A stretch of DNA of 64,000 nt from Herbaspirillum sp. (GTDB lineage: Bacteria; Pseudomonadota; Gammaproteobacteria; Burkholderiales; Burkholderiaceae_D), in the NCBI GenBank assembly GCA_028292625.1, contig JAQGLY010000008.1, positions 62,001 to 126,000 of the forward strand, in the 5' to 3' direction. Shown one piece after another: positions 43,248-53,050 of this stretch; position 1 is the first letter of the stretch, and each line of letters starts with the position of its first letter. Both the position numbers and the translations under genes were made by a program. The notes under the pieces are model-generated. The model was not told the origin of the DNA, did no database searches, and was given only the letters and a program-made list of their open reading frames with translations.

Positions 43248-45494
43248 CTAGCGCCACGCCCGCGGATATATTTCATCGAAACAGGTCGCCAGCGCAGGAT
43301 CGGCTGCGGTCTGGTTCTCGATCAGGCTGGTCAAATGATATGACAGTGAGCCGGAGCATTGGCCTCTGTATATCCCTCGCAATACCGCGCCGAAATAGTC
43401 GATTTCGGCATTCAGTATCGACGGGTCCAGCGCATGGGCCTCGTTCAGGCATCCCAGGGCGTACATGCGCAGACTGCTTAAGGAGTCGACGTCCACGCCG
43501 AATACATATTCCGAGCTGTAGCGCACAAACAGAGTCCCCACGCAGAGCAGCATGCGGGCCCGATTGAGCGCGGTGTCGGCCAGTGAACGGTTATCCAGTT
43601 CGAACGATTTCCATAAGCCGTCGACATGCCCGGTGCTGAGGTGAAAATCGATTTTCTTCTGCTCCCGGTCGAAGAAAAGCTGGAAATCGCCCTCCAGAAA
43701 ACGCTGGAAATAGGCGGTCAGATGAACATCGTCCGCCAGCGATATGCAATGGGGCGCGCCGCTGCCGTCGCCGGAAGCCAGCGACCGGCACAGCAGCGCA
43801 TTGAGGAATTTATCTTTGTATGCGTCGCCTTCCGGATCGCCGAAAATGAAAGCAACCACATTGCTGCCGGTGGTTGGCGGAGGCCGAATGCCGTATGTCT
43901 CCATCGGCATCTCACAGTTTTGCATGATCGGATAGGGATTGCGCAGGCATTCATTGCGAAAGCTGCCGTCGGCGTCGTGCTCGAATTGATAACCGTCGTA
44001 CGGTGTCGCGCATTGATGCAGAATGTTTTGCAATACCCGGTTTTCATAAGCCAGCGCCTGGCTGCCATCCGGCGCAATAAAAATACTGCATAGCAAAGAC
44101 AGGCCTTCTTCGACGGCTTCCAGCGCCGCCGCTACCGGCGCCACGCCCGGATGTTGCAAAAACCGCTGCTGGAGGGCGGCCAGCTGCTCTGGAAAAAGCG
44201 GGTCGCTATCGGTCAGGAATTGACTGACCGCGCCGCAGTAGCGCTGCCATGGAAGCGCCGGTTTGGCCCAGTCCAGATAGAGCAGCACATGCTCCAGGAG
44301 CGGTTCCGCCGAATTTCTCGCCCGGTGATTCCAGGACTCGAACAGCGCAGGCAGCACACACGCATCGATATACGCCGCCAGCCGCTGATCGATCCAGCAT
44401 TGTTCCTGCGTCATGAGAAAACGGGCATACGCGCTCAGCGGGACCGACCGCGCCGTATCGCTTATGCCGTCTTCGATCAAACGCCAAACCGCATCGTTGC
44501 GGACGGCGCTCTGGCGCGGGACGATGGAAGCCAGGGCGATGAGTTGCTGTTCGCGAAACAGGCGGCGGCTTTCGTCCCTGCGATAGAACATGCTCGGTAT
44601 TCCGGTCACCGGGTCGATTCCGGCTTTGGCGACCGACAGCTGGACGCCTTCCAGGTCTGCGTTGAGGAAATTGGTGCCGGGCGCGCATGCCAGACCGGAT
44701 GCATGCGTCAGCCGCGCCGAGCGGAAATCGGTGTTGATCAGATTGGCGCGATCGAATTGCGCACGGCAAAATGAAGCGTAACGGGCCGTTGCCGCGCTCA
44801 GGTTGGCGTCTGCGACGATCGCGCGGTCGGCGATGACTTCCTCCATATTCGCGCCGCGCAGGATGGCGCCGCGCAGATTGCAGCCGGTCAGATCGGCGCC
44901 GGCCAATTGTGCGTGGCTGAGATCCGCTTTGCGCAGATCGGCGTCGCGCCACCGGACCTCGCGCAGATCGGCGTTGATCAGATTGGCGTTGCGCAGATCT
45001 ATTTTGTCCCAGTTGCCGATGCGCAGGACGAACAACATGGCTTCCACGGGCCAGTCGAGCAGCGTGCGTCCCGGATCGATTTCCATGACGCGTGAGCTTT
45101 GCCGGGCGATTCTTTTGGATGTGGCGGGATCGCTGTCTTCCACGATGTCCCAGATGCCGCTGAGGACCGGCTCCAGCGTCAGGCTGGCGGAGATGGCCTG
45201 CAAACGCTGCCTGAAGCTTTTTCGGTCGATGTGCAGATCGACAAGCGGCTCATTGATATCGAATGCCGGCCGCTCCGCGCACTGCTCGTCGAGCATGCGC
45301 GGGAAATAATGTTTGAGCGCAATCAGTTGTTTCGTGAAATCGAGCGTGGCGCGGAAGATGTCGGAGTCGGGGTCGCAGCAGTCGCCCATCAGCGCCAGAA
45401 TTTTCGATTTGGTGCGCGTGCCGGAAAACGGCGGACGCGCCAGGCACCGGTTTGAAATACATGGCGCCAGCATAAGGGGGTTTAAAGGAAACAT
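43248..45494 (-). CDS. SopA/NleL-like HECT-type E3 ubiquitin ligase effector with pentapeptide repeats
   Basis: A 748-residue protein, using the first ATG (45494); an in-frame TTG at 45596 would add a hydrophobic 34 residues. Region 165-286 is a run of pentapeptide repeats (LRNANLINADLREVRWRDAD, LAGADLTGCNLRGAILRGAN) forming a beta-helix. The C-terminal half follows Salmonella SopA: LAALQQRFLQHPGVAPVAA against SopA YEQYLAHPAVSP, and LFVRYSSEYVFG-x4-DSLSSLRMYA at 653-680 against FARYSSxxxFGxxxDSPPALRGYA. A Cys at 713 (RGIYRGQCSGS), 36 residues from the end, aligns with SopA Cys753, 30 from its end. Both proteins finish with P-x-A-W-x. No signal peptide is present, as expected for type III secretion. 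Neighbours are agt-like (convergent) and sixA (same strand); no secretion gene is in view. Confidence 0.78.
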   Translation of the reverse strand: MFPLNPLMLAPCISNRCLARPPFSGTRTKSKILALMGDCCDPDSDIFRATLDFTKQLIALKHYFPRMLDEQCAERPAFDINEPLVDLHIDRKSFRQRLQAISASLTLEPVLSGIWDIVEDSDPATSKRIARQSSRVMEIDPGRTLLDWPVEAMLFVLRIGNWDKIDLRNANLINADLREVRWRDADLRKADLSHAQLAGADLTGCNLRGAILRGANMEEVIADRAIVADANLSAATARYASFCRAQFDRANLINTDFRSARLTHASGLACAPGTNFLNADLEGVQLSVAKAGIDPVTGIPSMFYRRDESRRLFREQQLIALASIVPRQSAVRNDAVWRLIEDGISDTARSVPLSAYARFLMTQEQCWIDQRLAAYIDACVLPALFESWNHRARNSAEPLLEHVLLYLDWAKPALPWQRYCGAVSQFLTDSDPLFPEQLAALQQRFLQHPGVAPVAAALEAVEEGLSLLCSIFIAPDGSQALAYENRVLQNILHQCATPYDGYQFEHDADGSFRNECLRNPYPIMQNCEMPMETYGIRPPPTTGSNVVAFIFGDPEGDAYKDKFLNALLCRSLASGDGSGAPHCISLADDVHLTAYFQRFLEGDFQLFFDREQKKIDFHLSTGHVDGLWKSFELDNRSLADTALNRARMLLCVGTLFVRYSSEYVFGVDVDSLSSLRMYALGCLNEAHALDPSILNAEIDYFGAVLRGIYRGQCSGSLSYHLTSLIENQTAADPALATCFDEIYPRAWR

Positions 45495-45631
45495 CGTGTC
45501 CGGCCTGCCTCGTGAAAGAGATGCCGGACAGCATAAAAGAGCGGCGTGGATGAAGTAAATCGGAATAACCGCAACTATGGAAAGGATATTTCTCAATTCG
45601 CTGCAAAAGGCTTGCAGGCCGCCGATACGGC

Positions 45632-46090
45632 TTATTTCACCAGCAATTCCGGCGCGATCACGGCGCGCAGATACGCGCTGGTGACGTCATTGCGTTCGCG
45701 TTGCGCGAACCACCAGACATTGGCCTTGCGCAGCGTCCATTCCTTTTTTTCCATGCCCATCAGCATCGATGCGATTTGTCCCAGCGCAGGTTGATGGCCG
45801 ACGATCAGCACCGCTTCCTTGCTGTCCGGCCAATGCGCCGCCGCCAGCACCTGCTCCGGGGTGGCGCCCGGCCCCAGGTCGGGATGGATCTTGAATTTGC
45901 GTCCCAGCGCTTCGGCTGTCTGCACCGTGCGTGTCGCGGGGCTGACCAGGATGCGGCAGGTATTGGGCAAATTGCGGTCCAGCCAGTCGGCTATTTTCCA
46001 GGCCTGCTTTTGGCCTTTGCCGGTCAGCGCCCGGCCTTCGTCCGGTTCGCCGATTTCCGCTTCCGCATGACGCCAGAGAATCAGATCCAT
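45632..46090 (-). CDS. sixA: phosphohistidine phosphatase
   Basis: A 152-residue histidine phosphatase. The catalytic RHAEAE occurs at residues 7-12, LVSPATRTVQTAEAL gives the second Arg, and VGHQP near residue 98 the second His. SixA removes phosphate from histidine-phosphotransfer domains and from NPr. GGAAG precedes the ATG. It is two bases after the ppk stop, so it belongs to the ppk transcript. Confidence 0.93.
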   Translation of the reverse strand: MDLILWRHAEAEIGEPDEGRALTGKGQKQAWKIADWLDRNLPNTCRILVSPATRTVQTAEALGRKFKIHPDLGPGATPEQVLAAAHWPDSKEAVLIVGHQPALGQIASMLMGMEKKEWTLRKANVWWFAQRERNDVTSAYLRAVIAPELLVK

Positions 46091-46092
46091 GG

Positions 46093-48222
46093 TTATTCTT
46101 CCGTGTTGACAGATGGCGCGCCCAAGGTGGCGGCCAGAAATTCCTGAGCGCTGAATTTGGCTTGTTTGGCGCGCATCTTGCGTTGTACATACTTGCCGTT
46201 TGGTTCCAGGTGCCAGGCGTTGGCATTGTCTTTCAAATAGGGATTCAGGCCCTCGTTGAGGACCCGTTTCTTCAAGGTCTCGTCGAGCACCGGAAACGCC
46301 ACTTCGACGCGGCGAAACAGATTGCGGTTCATCCAGTCGGCGCTGGCCAGCCGCACATCGTGCGCCAGATCGTTGCGGAAATAATAGATGCGCGTGTGTT
46401 CCAGGAAACGGCCGATGATGGAGCGCACCTTGATGTTTTCCGACAGGCCCGGCACCCCGGGACGCAAGGCGCAGGCGCCGCGCACGATCAGATCGATCTC
46501 GACTCCTTCGGCGGACGCCGCATACAGTTCGCGGATCACCGATTCGTCCAGCAGCGCATTCATTTTCGCGATGATGCGGGCCGGGCGTCCTGCGCGCGCG
46601 ATGTTCGCTTCGTTGCGGATGGCGCGGATCAATTCCTTTTGCAATGCGAACGGCGCCAGCCACAGGTATTCGAGTTTTTTCGGCTTGGTCAGGCTGGTCA
46701 GATGAATGAAGATCTCGTTGACTTCCGCGGTCATTTGCGGATGCGCGGTCAACAGGCCGAAATCGGTATAGAAGCGCGTCGTGGTCGGATGATAGTTGCC
46801 GGTGCCCATATGCGCATAACAGCGCAGCTCGCCCGCTTCGCGTCGGATCACAAGCGCCAGTTTGGCGTGGGTTTTCAGGCCGACCACGCCGTACACCACC
46901 TGGGCGCCGGCGCGTTCGAGCCTGTCAGCCCAGTTGATATTGGCTTCTTCGTCGAAGCGCGCCATCAGTTCCACGATGACCGTCACTTCCTTGCCGTGCT
47001 GGGCGGCATAGATCAGCGATTCCATCAGATCCGAGTTCATGCCCGTGCGGTAGATGGTCTGCTTGAGCGCGACCACGTCCGGGTCGCGCGATGCGGTGCG
47101 GATGAATTCGACCACCGGCTGGAACGATTGGAACGGATGATGCAGCAGCACGTCGCGCTCGCGCAGCAGTGCGAAGATGTCTCCCGTCATCGACTGCAAC
47201 GGCTCCGGCATGCCCTGGAAGAACGGCGGGAAACTCAGCCCCGGCTGGGTCGCGTAATCGGCGATTTCGGACAGGCGCACCATATTCACCGGGCCGTCCA
47301 CCGCATACAGGCGGTCGCGGTCGATCGAGAATTGCGCGAGCAGGAAATCGGACAGATGCGCAGGACATCGGGCGCTGACTTCCAGGCGCACCGCGACGCC
47401 GAACTGGCGGCTGTGCAATTCGCTTTGCAGCGCCTGGCGCAGATTCTTGACTTCTTCCTCGTCGACCCACAGGTCGCTGTTGCGGGTGACCCGGAACTGC
47501 GAATAGGAAATTACCTCGCGGCCGGTAAACAGCTCGGCCATATGGGCGTGAATGATCGACGACAGCAGGCAGAAGCAGGAACCGGTGTCGGACAGTTCAT
47601 CCGGCAGCTTGATCACCCGCGGCAGCACCCGGGGCGCCTTGACGATGGCGATGCCGGTGCCGCGGCCGAACGCGTCCTTGCCGGACAGTTCGACGATGAA
47701 ATTGAGACTCTTGTTCAATACTTGCGGAAACGGATGCGCCGGATCCAGGCCGATCGGCGTGAGCAGCGGGCGCACATACTGCTCGAAATAGCCTTTGACC
47801 CATGCGCGCTGGCGCTCGTTGCGGTCGCCGTGATGCAGCAGGGAGATGCCGGCGGCGGCCAGTTGCGGCAACACTTCCGTATTGAGCAACTGGTATTGAC
47901 GCGCCACGATCTGGTGGCATTCGGCATTGGTCAGCGCCAGCGCCGCCGCCAGGATCGGCGGATCGACCTGTTCGCCCTCGATGCGGTTGGCCAGCAGACT
48001 GGCGATCCGCACTTCGAAGAATTCATCGAGATTGTTACTGACGATGCACAGATATTTAAGACGTTCGAGCAGCGGAATCGATTGGTCTTCCGCCTGGGCC
48101 AGCACGCGCCGGTTGAAAGCCAGTTGCGAAATCTCCCGATTCAGATAAATCGCCGAAGCGGTGGGCTCAATCGCCGGACCGATGACGGCGACGGCTTCTT
48201 CGGATTTGATTTTCTTGGTCAT
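46093..48222 (-). CDS. ppk: polyphosphate kinase
   Basis: A 709-residue Ppk1 enzyme that polymerises the gamma-phosphate of ATP into polyphosphate. The N-terminal domain shows YLNREISQLAFNRRVLAQAE and the NNLDEFFEVR loop. The phosphorylated His is in VVGLKTHAKLALVIRREAG (residues ~455-473), and the second conserved His region in THTRIYYFRN-like EHTRIYYFRN. ALKQTIYRTGMNSDLMESLI is also diagnostic. A Pho box on this strand lies 47-65 bases upstream, so expression should rise in phosphate limitation. Confidence 0.97.
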   Translation of the reverse strand: MTKKIKSEEAVAVIGPAIEPTASAIYLNREISQLAFNRRVLAQAEDQSIPLLERLKYLCIVSNNLDEFFEVRIASLLANRIEGEQVDPPILAAALALTNAECHQIVARQYQLLNTEVLPQLAAAGISLLHHGDRNERQRAWVKGYFEQYVRPLLTPIGLDPAHPFPQVLNKSLNFIVELSGKDAFGRGTGIAIVKAPRVLPRVIKLPDELSDTGSCFCLLSSIIHAHMAELFTGREVISYSQFRVTRNSDLWVDEEEVKNLRQALQSELHSRQFGVAVRLEVSARCPAHLSDFLLAQFSIDRDRLYAVDGPVNMVRLSEIADYATQPGLSFPPFFQGMPEPLQSMTGDIFALLRERDVLLHHPFQSFQPVVEFIRTASRDPDVVALKQTIYRTGMNSDLMESLIYAAQHGKEVTVIVELMARFDEEANINWADRLERAGAQVVYGVVGLKTHAKLALVIRREAGELRCYAHMGTGNYHPTTTRFYTDFGLLTAHPQMTAEVNEIFIHLTSLTKPKKLEYLWLAPFALQKELIRAIRNEANIARAGRPARIIAKMNALLDESVIRELYAASAEGVEIDLIVRGACALRPGVPGLSENIKVRSIIGRFLEHTRIYYFRNDLAHDVRLASADWMNRNLFRRVEVAFPVLDETLKKRVLNEGLNPYLKDNANAWHLEPNGKYVQRKMRAKQAKFSAQEFLAATLGAPSVNTEE

Positions 48223-48268
48223 GGGCGCCTGGAGGGTGGGGCGTTGATTTCAAAGTGTAGGTTTCCAA

Positions 48269-48287
48269 TGTGACAACTTAATGACAG
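48269..48287 (-). promoter_or_regulatory. Pho box for ppk-sixA
   Basis: On the minus strand this reads CTGTCAT-TAAG-TTGTCAC, a match of 7/7 and 6/7 to the two CTGTCAT/C halves of the PhoB site with the correct 4-base spacer. It faces the ppk gene, whose ATG is 47 bases downstream. Confidence 0.85.
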
Positions 48288-48359
48288 GAAAATTGCGTTT
48301 TTTACCGAGATTTCATAGGGAACTCACGCTTATTTTTGCAACCCCTGGCAGGGCGGAAA

Positions 48360-48377
48360 AAGTCATAAAGTCGTCAC
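48360..48377 (+). promoter_or_regulatory. Pho box for pstS operon
   Basis: AAGTCAT-AAAG-TCGTCAC on the plus strand matches the PhoB half-sites (5/7 and 5/7) with the normal spacer; the ATG of pstS lies 52 bases downstream. Confidence 0.75.
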
Positions 48378-48429
48378 AATTGGCCGTTACAGTTCGATCC
48401 GTTACTTTCGTCAATCCTAGGAGCTGAGT

Positions 48430-49479
48430 ATGCGTTTGAACACAATTATTAAAACAATGGCTGTCGCGGTATGCGGTACCCTGGCTTTCTCGGTAGCGGC
48501 GCAAGCTGCCGATATCACCGGCGCCGGATCCTCATTCGTCTATCCAGCCTTTTCCAAATGGGCTGAAGCCTATAAGGCCGCGACCGGCAACAGCCTGAAC
48601 TATCAATCGATCGGTTCCGGCGGCGGCATCAAGCAAATCAAGGCGAAAACAGTCGATTTCGGCGCATCGGACATGCCTTTGCCCGTGACTGAACTGGAGG
48701 CGGACGGCCTGATGCAATTCCCGTCAATTGTCGGCGGTGTGGTCACTGTCGTCAACTTGGACGGCGTCGGCGAAGGCAGGCTGAAATTGTCGGGCCCGGT
48801 CCTGGCCGACATCTACGATGCCAAGATCACCAAATGGAACGACCAGGCGATCGCAGCCCTGAACCCTGGCGTCAAGCTGCCGGCCGACGACATCACTGTC
48901 GTGTATCGCGCGGACGCTTCGGGCACATCGTTCGTGTTCACCAGCTATCTGTCGAAGGTCAGCCCTAGCTTCAAGACCGGCGTCGGCGCCGGCACCTCGG
49001 TCAAGTGGCCTACCGGTATCGGCGGCAAGGGTAATGAAGGCGTTGCCGCCAACGTCGCCAAGATCAAGGGATCCATCGGTTACGTGGAATATGCGTATGC
49101 GCATGAGAACAAGATGGCCTACACGCTGATCAAGAATGCCGATGGCGTCTACGTTACACCCAAGGAATCCACATTCGAGGCCGCAACCGCCGCCGCCGAC
49201 TGGGCCAAAACGCCTGGATTCGTAGTGGACTTCACCAATGCAGCGGGCAAAAACAGCTGGCCTATTACCAGTGCTTCGTTCATCATTATGCACAAAGCGC
49301 AGGAAGCCAACGGCGCCAAGGGCAAGGAAGTCCTGAAATTCTTCGACTGGGCCTACAAGAAGGGCGCAAGCGACGCTTCCAAGCTGGATTACGTTCCGTT
49401 GCCTGCACCGGTCGTGAAGCTGGTTGAAGATTCGTGGAAAGCCAATCTGAAAGACAGCAGCGGCAAGGCAATCTGGTAA
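48430..49479 (+). CDS. pstS: periplasmic phosphate-binding protein
   Basis: A 349-residue protein with a signal peptide (cleavage near AQA-ADI, residue ~25). Phosphate-site motifs are GAGSSFVYPAFSKWAEAY, QSIGSGGGIKQIKAKTVDFG, ASDMPL, VYRADASGTSFVF and GKGNEGVAANVAKIKGSIGY. It captures inorganic phosphate for PstCAB. TAGGAG precedes the ATG. A strong stem-loop separates it from pstC. Confidence 0.97.
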   Translation: MRLNTIIKTMAVAVCGTLAFSVAAQAADITGAGSSFVYPAFSKWAEAYKAATGNSLNYQSIGSGGGIKQIKAKTVDFGASDMPLPVTELEADGLMQFPSIVGGVVTVVNLDGVGEGRLKLSGPVLADIYDAKITKWNDQAIAALNPGVKLPADDITVVYRADASGTSFVFTSYLSKVSPSFKTGVGAGTSVKWPTGIGGKGNEGVAANVAKIKGSIGYVEYAYAHENKMAYTLIKNADGVYVTPKESTFEAATAAADWAKTPGFVVDFTNAAGKNSWPITSASFIIMHKAQEANGAKGKEVLKFFDWAYKKGASDASKLDYVPLPAPVVKLVEDSWKANLKDSSGKAIW

Positions 49480-49496
49480 GTAACACTGATGTCTCC

Positions 49497-49548
49497 GGTT
49501 CGCCGCTGTCGTCTGCCGGTTATGTAACGGCAGCGGCGGCGGCGAACC
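49497..49548 (+). other. stem-loop between pstS and pstC
   Basis: GGTTCGCCGC at 49497 pairs with the GC-rich right arm ending GGCGAACC at 49548, enclosing an inner hairpin CTGCCGGTTA/TAACGGCAG. It has no T run, so it is likely an RNA processing or stability element that leaves pstS mRNA in excess over the membrane subunits. Confidence 0.6.
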
Positions 49549-49569
49549 ACTTTAAAGAACGGTTGCACA

Positions 49570-50601
49570 ATGAGCGCACATATCTCTACACCCGCCATGC
49601 AGAGTTCACCCGCATCGGGCGGTGCATCCGTTGAAAGCGGCCGCATCGACGCCGCATTGATCGCAACCATGCGCAAACAGCGCATTCAGGATTTCCTCTT
49701 TCATAAAATCACGCTGCTTTTCGCATTGACGGTGCTGTTGATGCTGGGCGGGATTATCATTTCCTTGTTTATCGGCGCGTGGCCTGCATTTCACGCGTTC
49801 GGCCCCGGTTTCATCACGCGCGTGGAGTGGGATCCGGTCAACGACGAGTACGGCGCGGCGATCGCCATTGTCGGCACCCTGGCGACGTCGGCCATTGCAT
49901 TGCTGATCGCGTTTCCGGTGAGCTTCGGGATCGCCCTGTTTCTGACCGAGATCTGCCCGAGCAGGCTGCGCCAGCCGCTGGGCACCGCGGTCGAGCTGCT
50001 GGCCGGCGTGCCAAGCATCATTTACGGCATGTGGGGCCTGTTTGTATTCGCCCCGCTGTTCGCTGAATACGTGCAACCGGCCTTGCGCCATACGGTAGGC
50101 CAGATACCGGGTATCGGCATATTGTTTTCGGGTCCGATGATGGGCATCGGCATTCTGACCGCCGGCCTGATTCTGGCGGTGATGATTATTCCGTTCATCG
50201 CTTCGGTGATGCGCGACGTGTTCGAAGTGGTGCCGGCGGTGCTCAAGGAGTCCGCTTACGGCCTGGGCTGCACGCGCTGGGAAGTGGTGCGCAAGATTGT
50301 GTTGCCTTACACCAAGACCGGCGTGGTCGGCGGCGTCATGCTGGGCCTGGGCCGCGCGCTGGGCGAAACGATGGCGGTCACCTTCGTGATCGGCAATGCG
50401 CAGCGCTTGTCCTGGTCATTGTTTGCATCCGGCAACAGTATCGCGTCCACATTGGCCAACGAAATCGCGGAAGCCTCCACGCCCTTGCACGTATCGTCGC
50501 TGTTTGCGCTGGGCCTGATCCTGTTCGCGATCACCTTTATCGTGCTGGCGGTCGCCAAGTTAATGTTGCAGGGCATGTCCCGCAAGGAAGGCAGCAAATG
50601 A
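49570..50601 (+). CDS. pstC: phosphate ABC transporter permease PstC
   Basis: A 343-residue permease with six helices after a cytosolic N-terminal extension of about 45 residues. PstC marks are [57 protein letters not shown] (the EAA loop contacting PstB) and [19 protein letters not shown]. The stop overlaps the pstA start. Confidence 0.96.
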   Translation: MSAHISTPAMQSSPASGGASVESGRIDAALIATMRKQRIQDFLFHKITLLFALTVLLMLGGIIISLFIGAWPAFHAFGPGFITRVEWDPVNDEYGAAIAIVGTLATSAIALLIAFPVSFGIALFLTEICPSRLRQPLGTAVELLAGVPSIIYGMWGLFVFAPLFAEYVQPALRHTVGQIPGIGILFSGPMMGIGILTAGLILAVMIIPFIASVMRDVFEVVPAVLKESAYGLGCTRWEVVRKIVLPYTKTGVVGGVMLGLGRALGETMAVTFVIGNAQRLSWSLFASGNSIASTLANEIAEASTPLHVSSLFALGLILFAITFIVLAVAKLMLQGMSRKEGSK

Positions 50602-51503
50602 GCCGGGATCAACAAGACGCGGCAGAGGCCGGCGTGCATCCGCATAGTAATTCGCGCATGAATCCCGTATACCGGCGACGCCTGCTGTATCACCGGCTCG
50701 GCATGCTGTTTTCGTTTGCCGCAATGGCGCTGGGTCTGATCATGCTGATGTGGATCCTGCTGACGCTGGTGATCAAGGGCTTTGGCGCGCTGAATCTGGG
50801 TCTGCTGACGCAAAACACCCCGTCGCCGGGCGGCGAGGGCGGCGGTCTGCTCAACGCGATCACCGGCAGTGTGCTGATGGTCGGCATTTCGACGCTGATC
50901 AGCACCCCGATCGGCATTCTGGCCGGGATCTATCTGGCCGAATACGGCGAGGAAAGCAAACTGGCGCAAACCACCCGTTTCGTGACCGACATCATGCTGT
51001 CGGCGCCGTCGATCGTGATCGGCCTGTTCGTGTATGCGATTTATGTCGCCAATATCGGGCATTTTTCCGGCTGGGCGGGAACTTTCGCGATTTCGCTGAT
51101 CGCCATTCCGGTGATCGTCAGAACCACGGACAACATGCTGAAACTGGTGCCGAGCAGCCTGCGCGAAGCTGCGTTTTCGCTGGGAACGCCGCGCTGGAAA
51201 GTGGCGATGATGATTCGCCTGCGCGCGGTCAAGGCCGGCGTCGTGACCGGCGTGCTGCTGGCGGTGGCGCGGATCTCCGGCGAAACCGCGCCGCTGTTGT
51301 TCACCGCGCTCAACAACCAGTTCTTCAGCACCAATATGAACCGGCCGATCGCCAATTTGCCGGTGGTCATCAATCAGTTTGCGATGAGTCCTTATAACAA
51401 TTGGGTCTCGCTGGCGTGGGGCGGCGCGTTGCTGATTACCTTTAGCGTGCTGCTGCTGAACATTCTGTCGCGCACCTTGTTCAGCCAGAAAATTCCCGGT
51501 TAA
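50598..51503 (+). CDS. pstA: phosphate ABC transporter permease PstA
   Basis: A 301-residue permease with six helices. Typical segments are [64 protein letters not shown] (EAA loop) and [20 protein letters not shown]. It pairs with PstC. ATGA overlap with pstC and 16 bases to pstB. Confidence 0.96.
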   Translation: MSRDQQDAAEAGVHPHSNSRMNPVYRRRLLYHRLGMLFSFAAMALGLIMLMWILLTLVIKGFGALNLGLLTQNTPSPGGEGGGLLNAITGSVLMVGISTLISTPIGILAGIYLAEYGEESKLAQTTRFVTDIMLSAPSIVIGLFVYAIYVANIGHFSGWAGTFAISLIAIPVIVRTTDNMLKLVPSSLREAAFSLGTPRWKVAMMIRLRAVKAGVVTGVLLAVARISGETAPLLFTALNNQFFSTNMNRPIANLPVVINQFAMSPYNNWVSLAWGGALLITFSVLLLNILSRTLFSQKIPG

Positions 51504-51519
51504 TCTCCTAGAGAAATAT

Positions 51520-52311
51520 ATGACTATGCAAACAGCAGCGGAAAACGGCAGGGGCCTGAAGCCGATGATTGAAGTCGCTGACCTGAATTTTTATTACGGA
51601 AATTTCCAGGGCCTCAAGAATATCAATCTGAATATCGAAGAAAAGAAAGTCACCGCGTTCATCGGGCCGTCCGGTTGCGGCAAGTCGACGTTGCTGCGTA
51701 CCTTCAACCGCATGTACGACCTGTATCCGGGACAGCGCGCGGAAGGCCAGATCATGTACGGCGGCCGCAATATTCTGGACGCGGGCCAGGACCTGAACAT
51801 GTTGCGCGCCAAGGTCGGCATGGTGTTTCAGAAGCCGACGCCGTTTCCGATGTCAGTCTACGACAATATCGCTTTCGGCATTCGTTTATATGAAAACCTG
51901 CCGAAGGGCGAAATGGACGAGCGCGTCGAATGGGCGCTGAACAAGGCCGCGCTGTGGGGCGAAGTCAAGGACAAACTGAACAAGAGCGGTTTGTCGCTGT
52001 CCGGCGGCCAGCAGCAGCGCTTATGCATCGCGCGCGGCGTGGCGGTCAAGCCGGAAGTGCTGTTGCTGGACGAGCCTACCTCGGCGCTGGATCCGATTTC
52101 GACGGCCAAGGTGGAAGAACTGATCGGCGAACTGAAGAACGATTACACCATCGCCATCGTGACGCACAATATGCAGCAGGCGGCGCGCTGCTCGGACAAC
52201 ACAGCGTATATGTACCTGGGCGAACTGGTCGAGTTCGGCGTGACCGATCAGATCTTCATGAACCCGGCGCGCAAAGAGACGCAAGACTATATCACCGGCC
52301 GTTTCGGCTAA
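51520..52311 (+). CDS. pstB: phosphate ABC transporter ATPase
   Basis: A 263-residue ATPase with Walker [10 protein letters not shown] (residues 49-57), Q-loop [10 protein letters not shown], signature [14 protein letters not shown], Walker [16 protein letters not shown] and the switch [13 protein letters not shown]. It powers PstCA import and, with PhoU, participates in PhoR signalling. An alternative start two codons later exists. Confidence 0.97.
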   Translation: MTMQTAAENGRGLKPMIEVADLNFYYGNFQGLKNINLNIEEKKVTAFIGPSGCGKSTLLRTFNRMYDLYPGQRAEGQIMYGGRNILDAGQDLNMLRAKVGMVFQKPTPFPMSVYDNIAFGIRLYENLPKGEMDERVEWALNKAALWGEVKDKLNKSGLSLSGGQQQRLCIARGVAVKPEVLLLDEPTSALDPISTAKVEELIGELKNDYTIAIVTHNMQQAARCSDNTAYMYLGELVEFGVTDQIFMNPARKETQDYITGRFG

Positions 52312-52338
52312 GCAGCACCTCTGAGAAGGACTTTTAAA

Positions 52339-53046
52339 ATGACAGGCGATCACTCTTCGAAACAATACGATGCCGATCTTGAAGGAATTCGTTCCAAGGT
52401 CCTGCTGATGGGCGGCATGGTTGAACAACAGTTCCAGGAAGCGATGTTGGCGTTTAGCGACGGCAATGTCAGGCTGGCCGAAAAAGTGATCGCCGACGAC
52501 GATCATGTGAATGCGCTCGAAGTCGAGCTGGACGACGCATGCTGTCACCTGATCGTGCGCCGCCAGCCGACCGCCAACGATTTGCGCACCGTGATGGCGA
52601 CCATCAAGATCATTACCGATCTGGAACGCATCGGCGACGAATCCAGCAAGATCGCGCGCACATCGATGCGCATGACCGAGCGGGCCGGCATCAAGGCCGG
52701 CGAGCATTTCAAAATGGTCAAGGATATCAGCGACCGCGCCGCCGCGATGCTCAGAGGGTCGCTGGACGCATTGGCGCGCCTGGATCAAAAGCAGGCTCTG
52801 GCGCTGATTGCGGACGATACCGCGATCGATATCGGCTTCCGCACCATCACGCGCAGTCTGGCGACTTACATGATGGAAGACCCGCGGACGATTTCGTCGT
52901 CGGTCGACACGATGTGGGTGGCCAAGGCGATCGAGCGGGTTGGCGATCACGCCAAGAACATCGCCGAATTCGTGGTCTACGTGGTGGGCGGCAAAGACAT
53001 CCGTCACAGCGATTTCGCCACCGTGGACAAGTCGGCCTCCACCTGA
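52339..53046 (+). CDS. phoU: phosphate signalling regulator PhoU
   Basis: A 235-residue protein of two three-helix bundles. Metal-binding repeats read ITDLERIGDESSKIA (residues ~93-107) and AKAIERVGDHAKNIAEFVVY (about 194-213), with VEQQFQEAMLAF at the start. It signals phosphate sufficiency from the Pst transporter to PhoR. It is followed by phoB after 4 bases. Confidence 0.96.
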   Translation: MTGDHSSKQYDADLEGIRSKVLLMGGMVEQQFQEAMLAFSDGNVRLAEKVIADDDHVNALEVELDDACCHLIVRRQPTANDLRTVMATIKIITDLERIGDESSKIARTSMRMTERAGIKAGEHFKMVKDISDRAAAMLRGSLDALARLDQKQALALIADDTAIDIGFRTITRSLATYMMEDPRTISSSVDTMWVAKAIERVGDHAKNIAEFVVYVVGGKDIRHSDFATVDKSAST

Positions 53047-53050
53047 AACC

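Noticed and set aside
45495..45596. N-terminal extension of the effector-like protein from a TTG codon
   Set aside because: It would add a hydrophobic stretch not expected in a type III effector and has no ribosome binding site, so the ATG at 45494 was used.
46162..48273. 703-codon open frame antisense to ppk
   Set aside because: Same reasoning; Ppk1 motifs on the minus strand are unambiguous.
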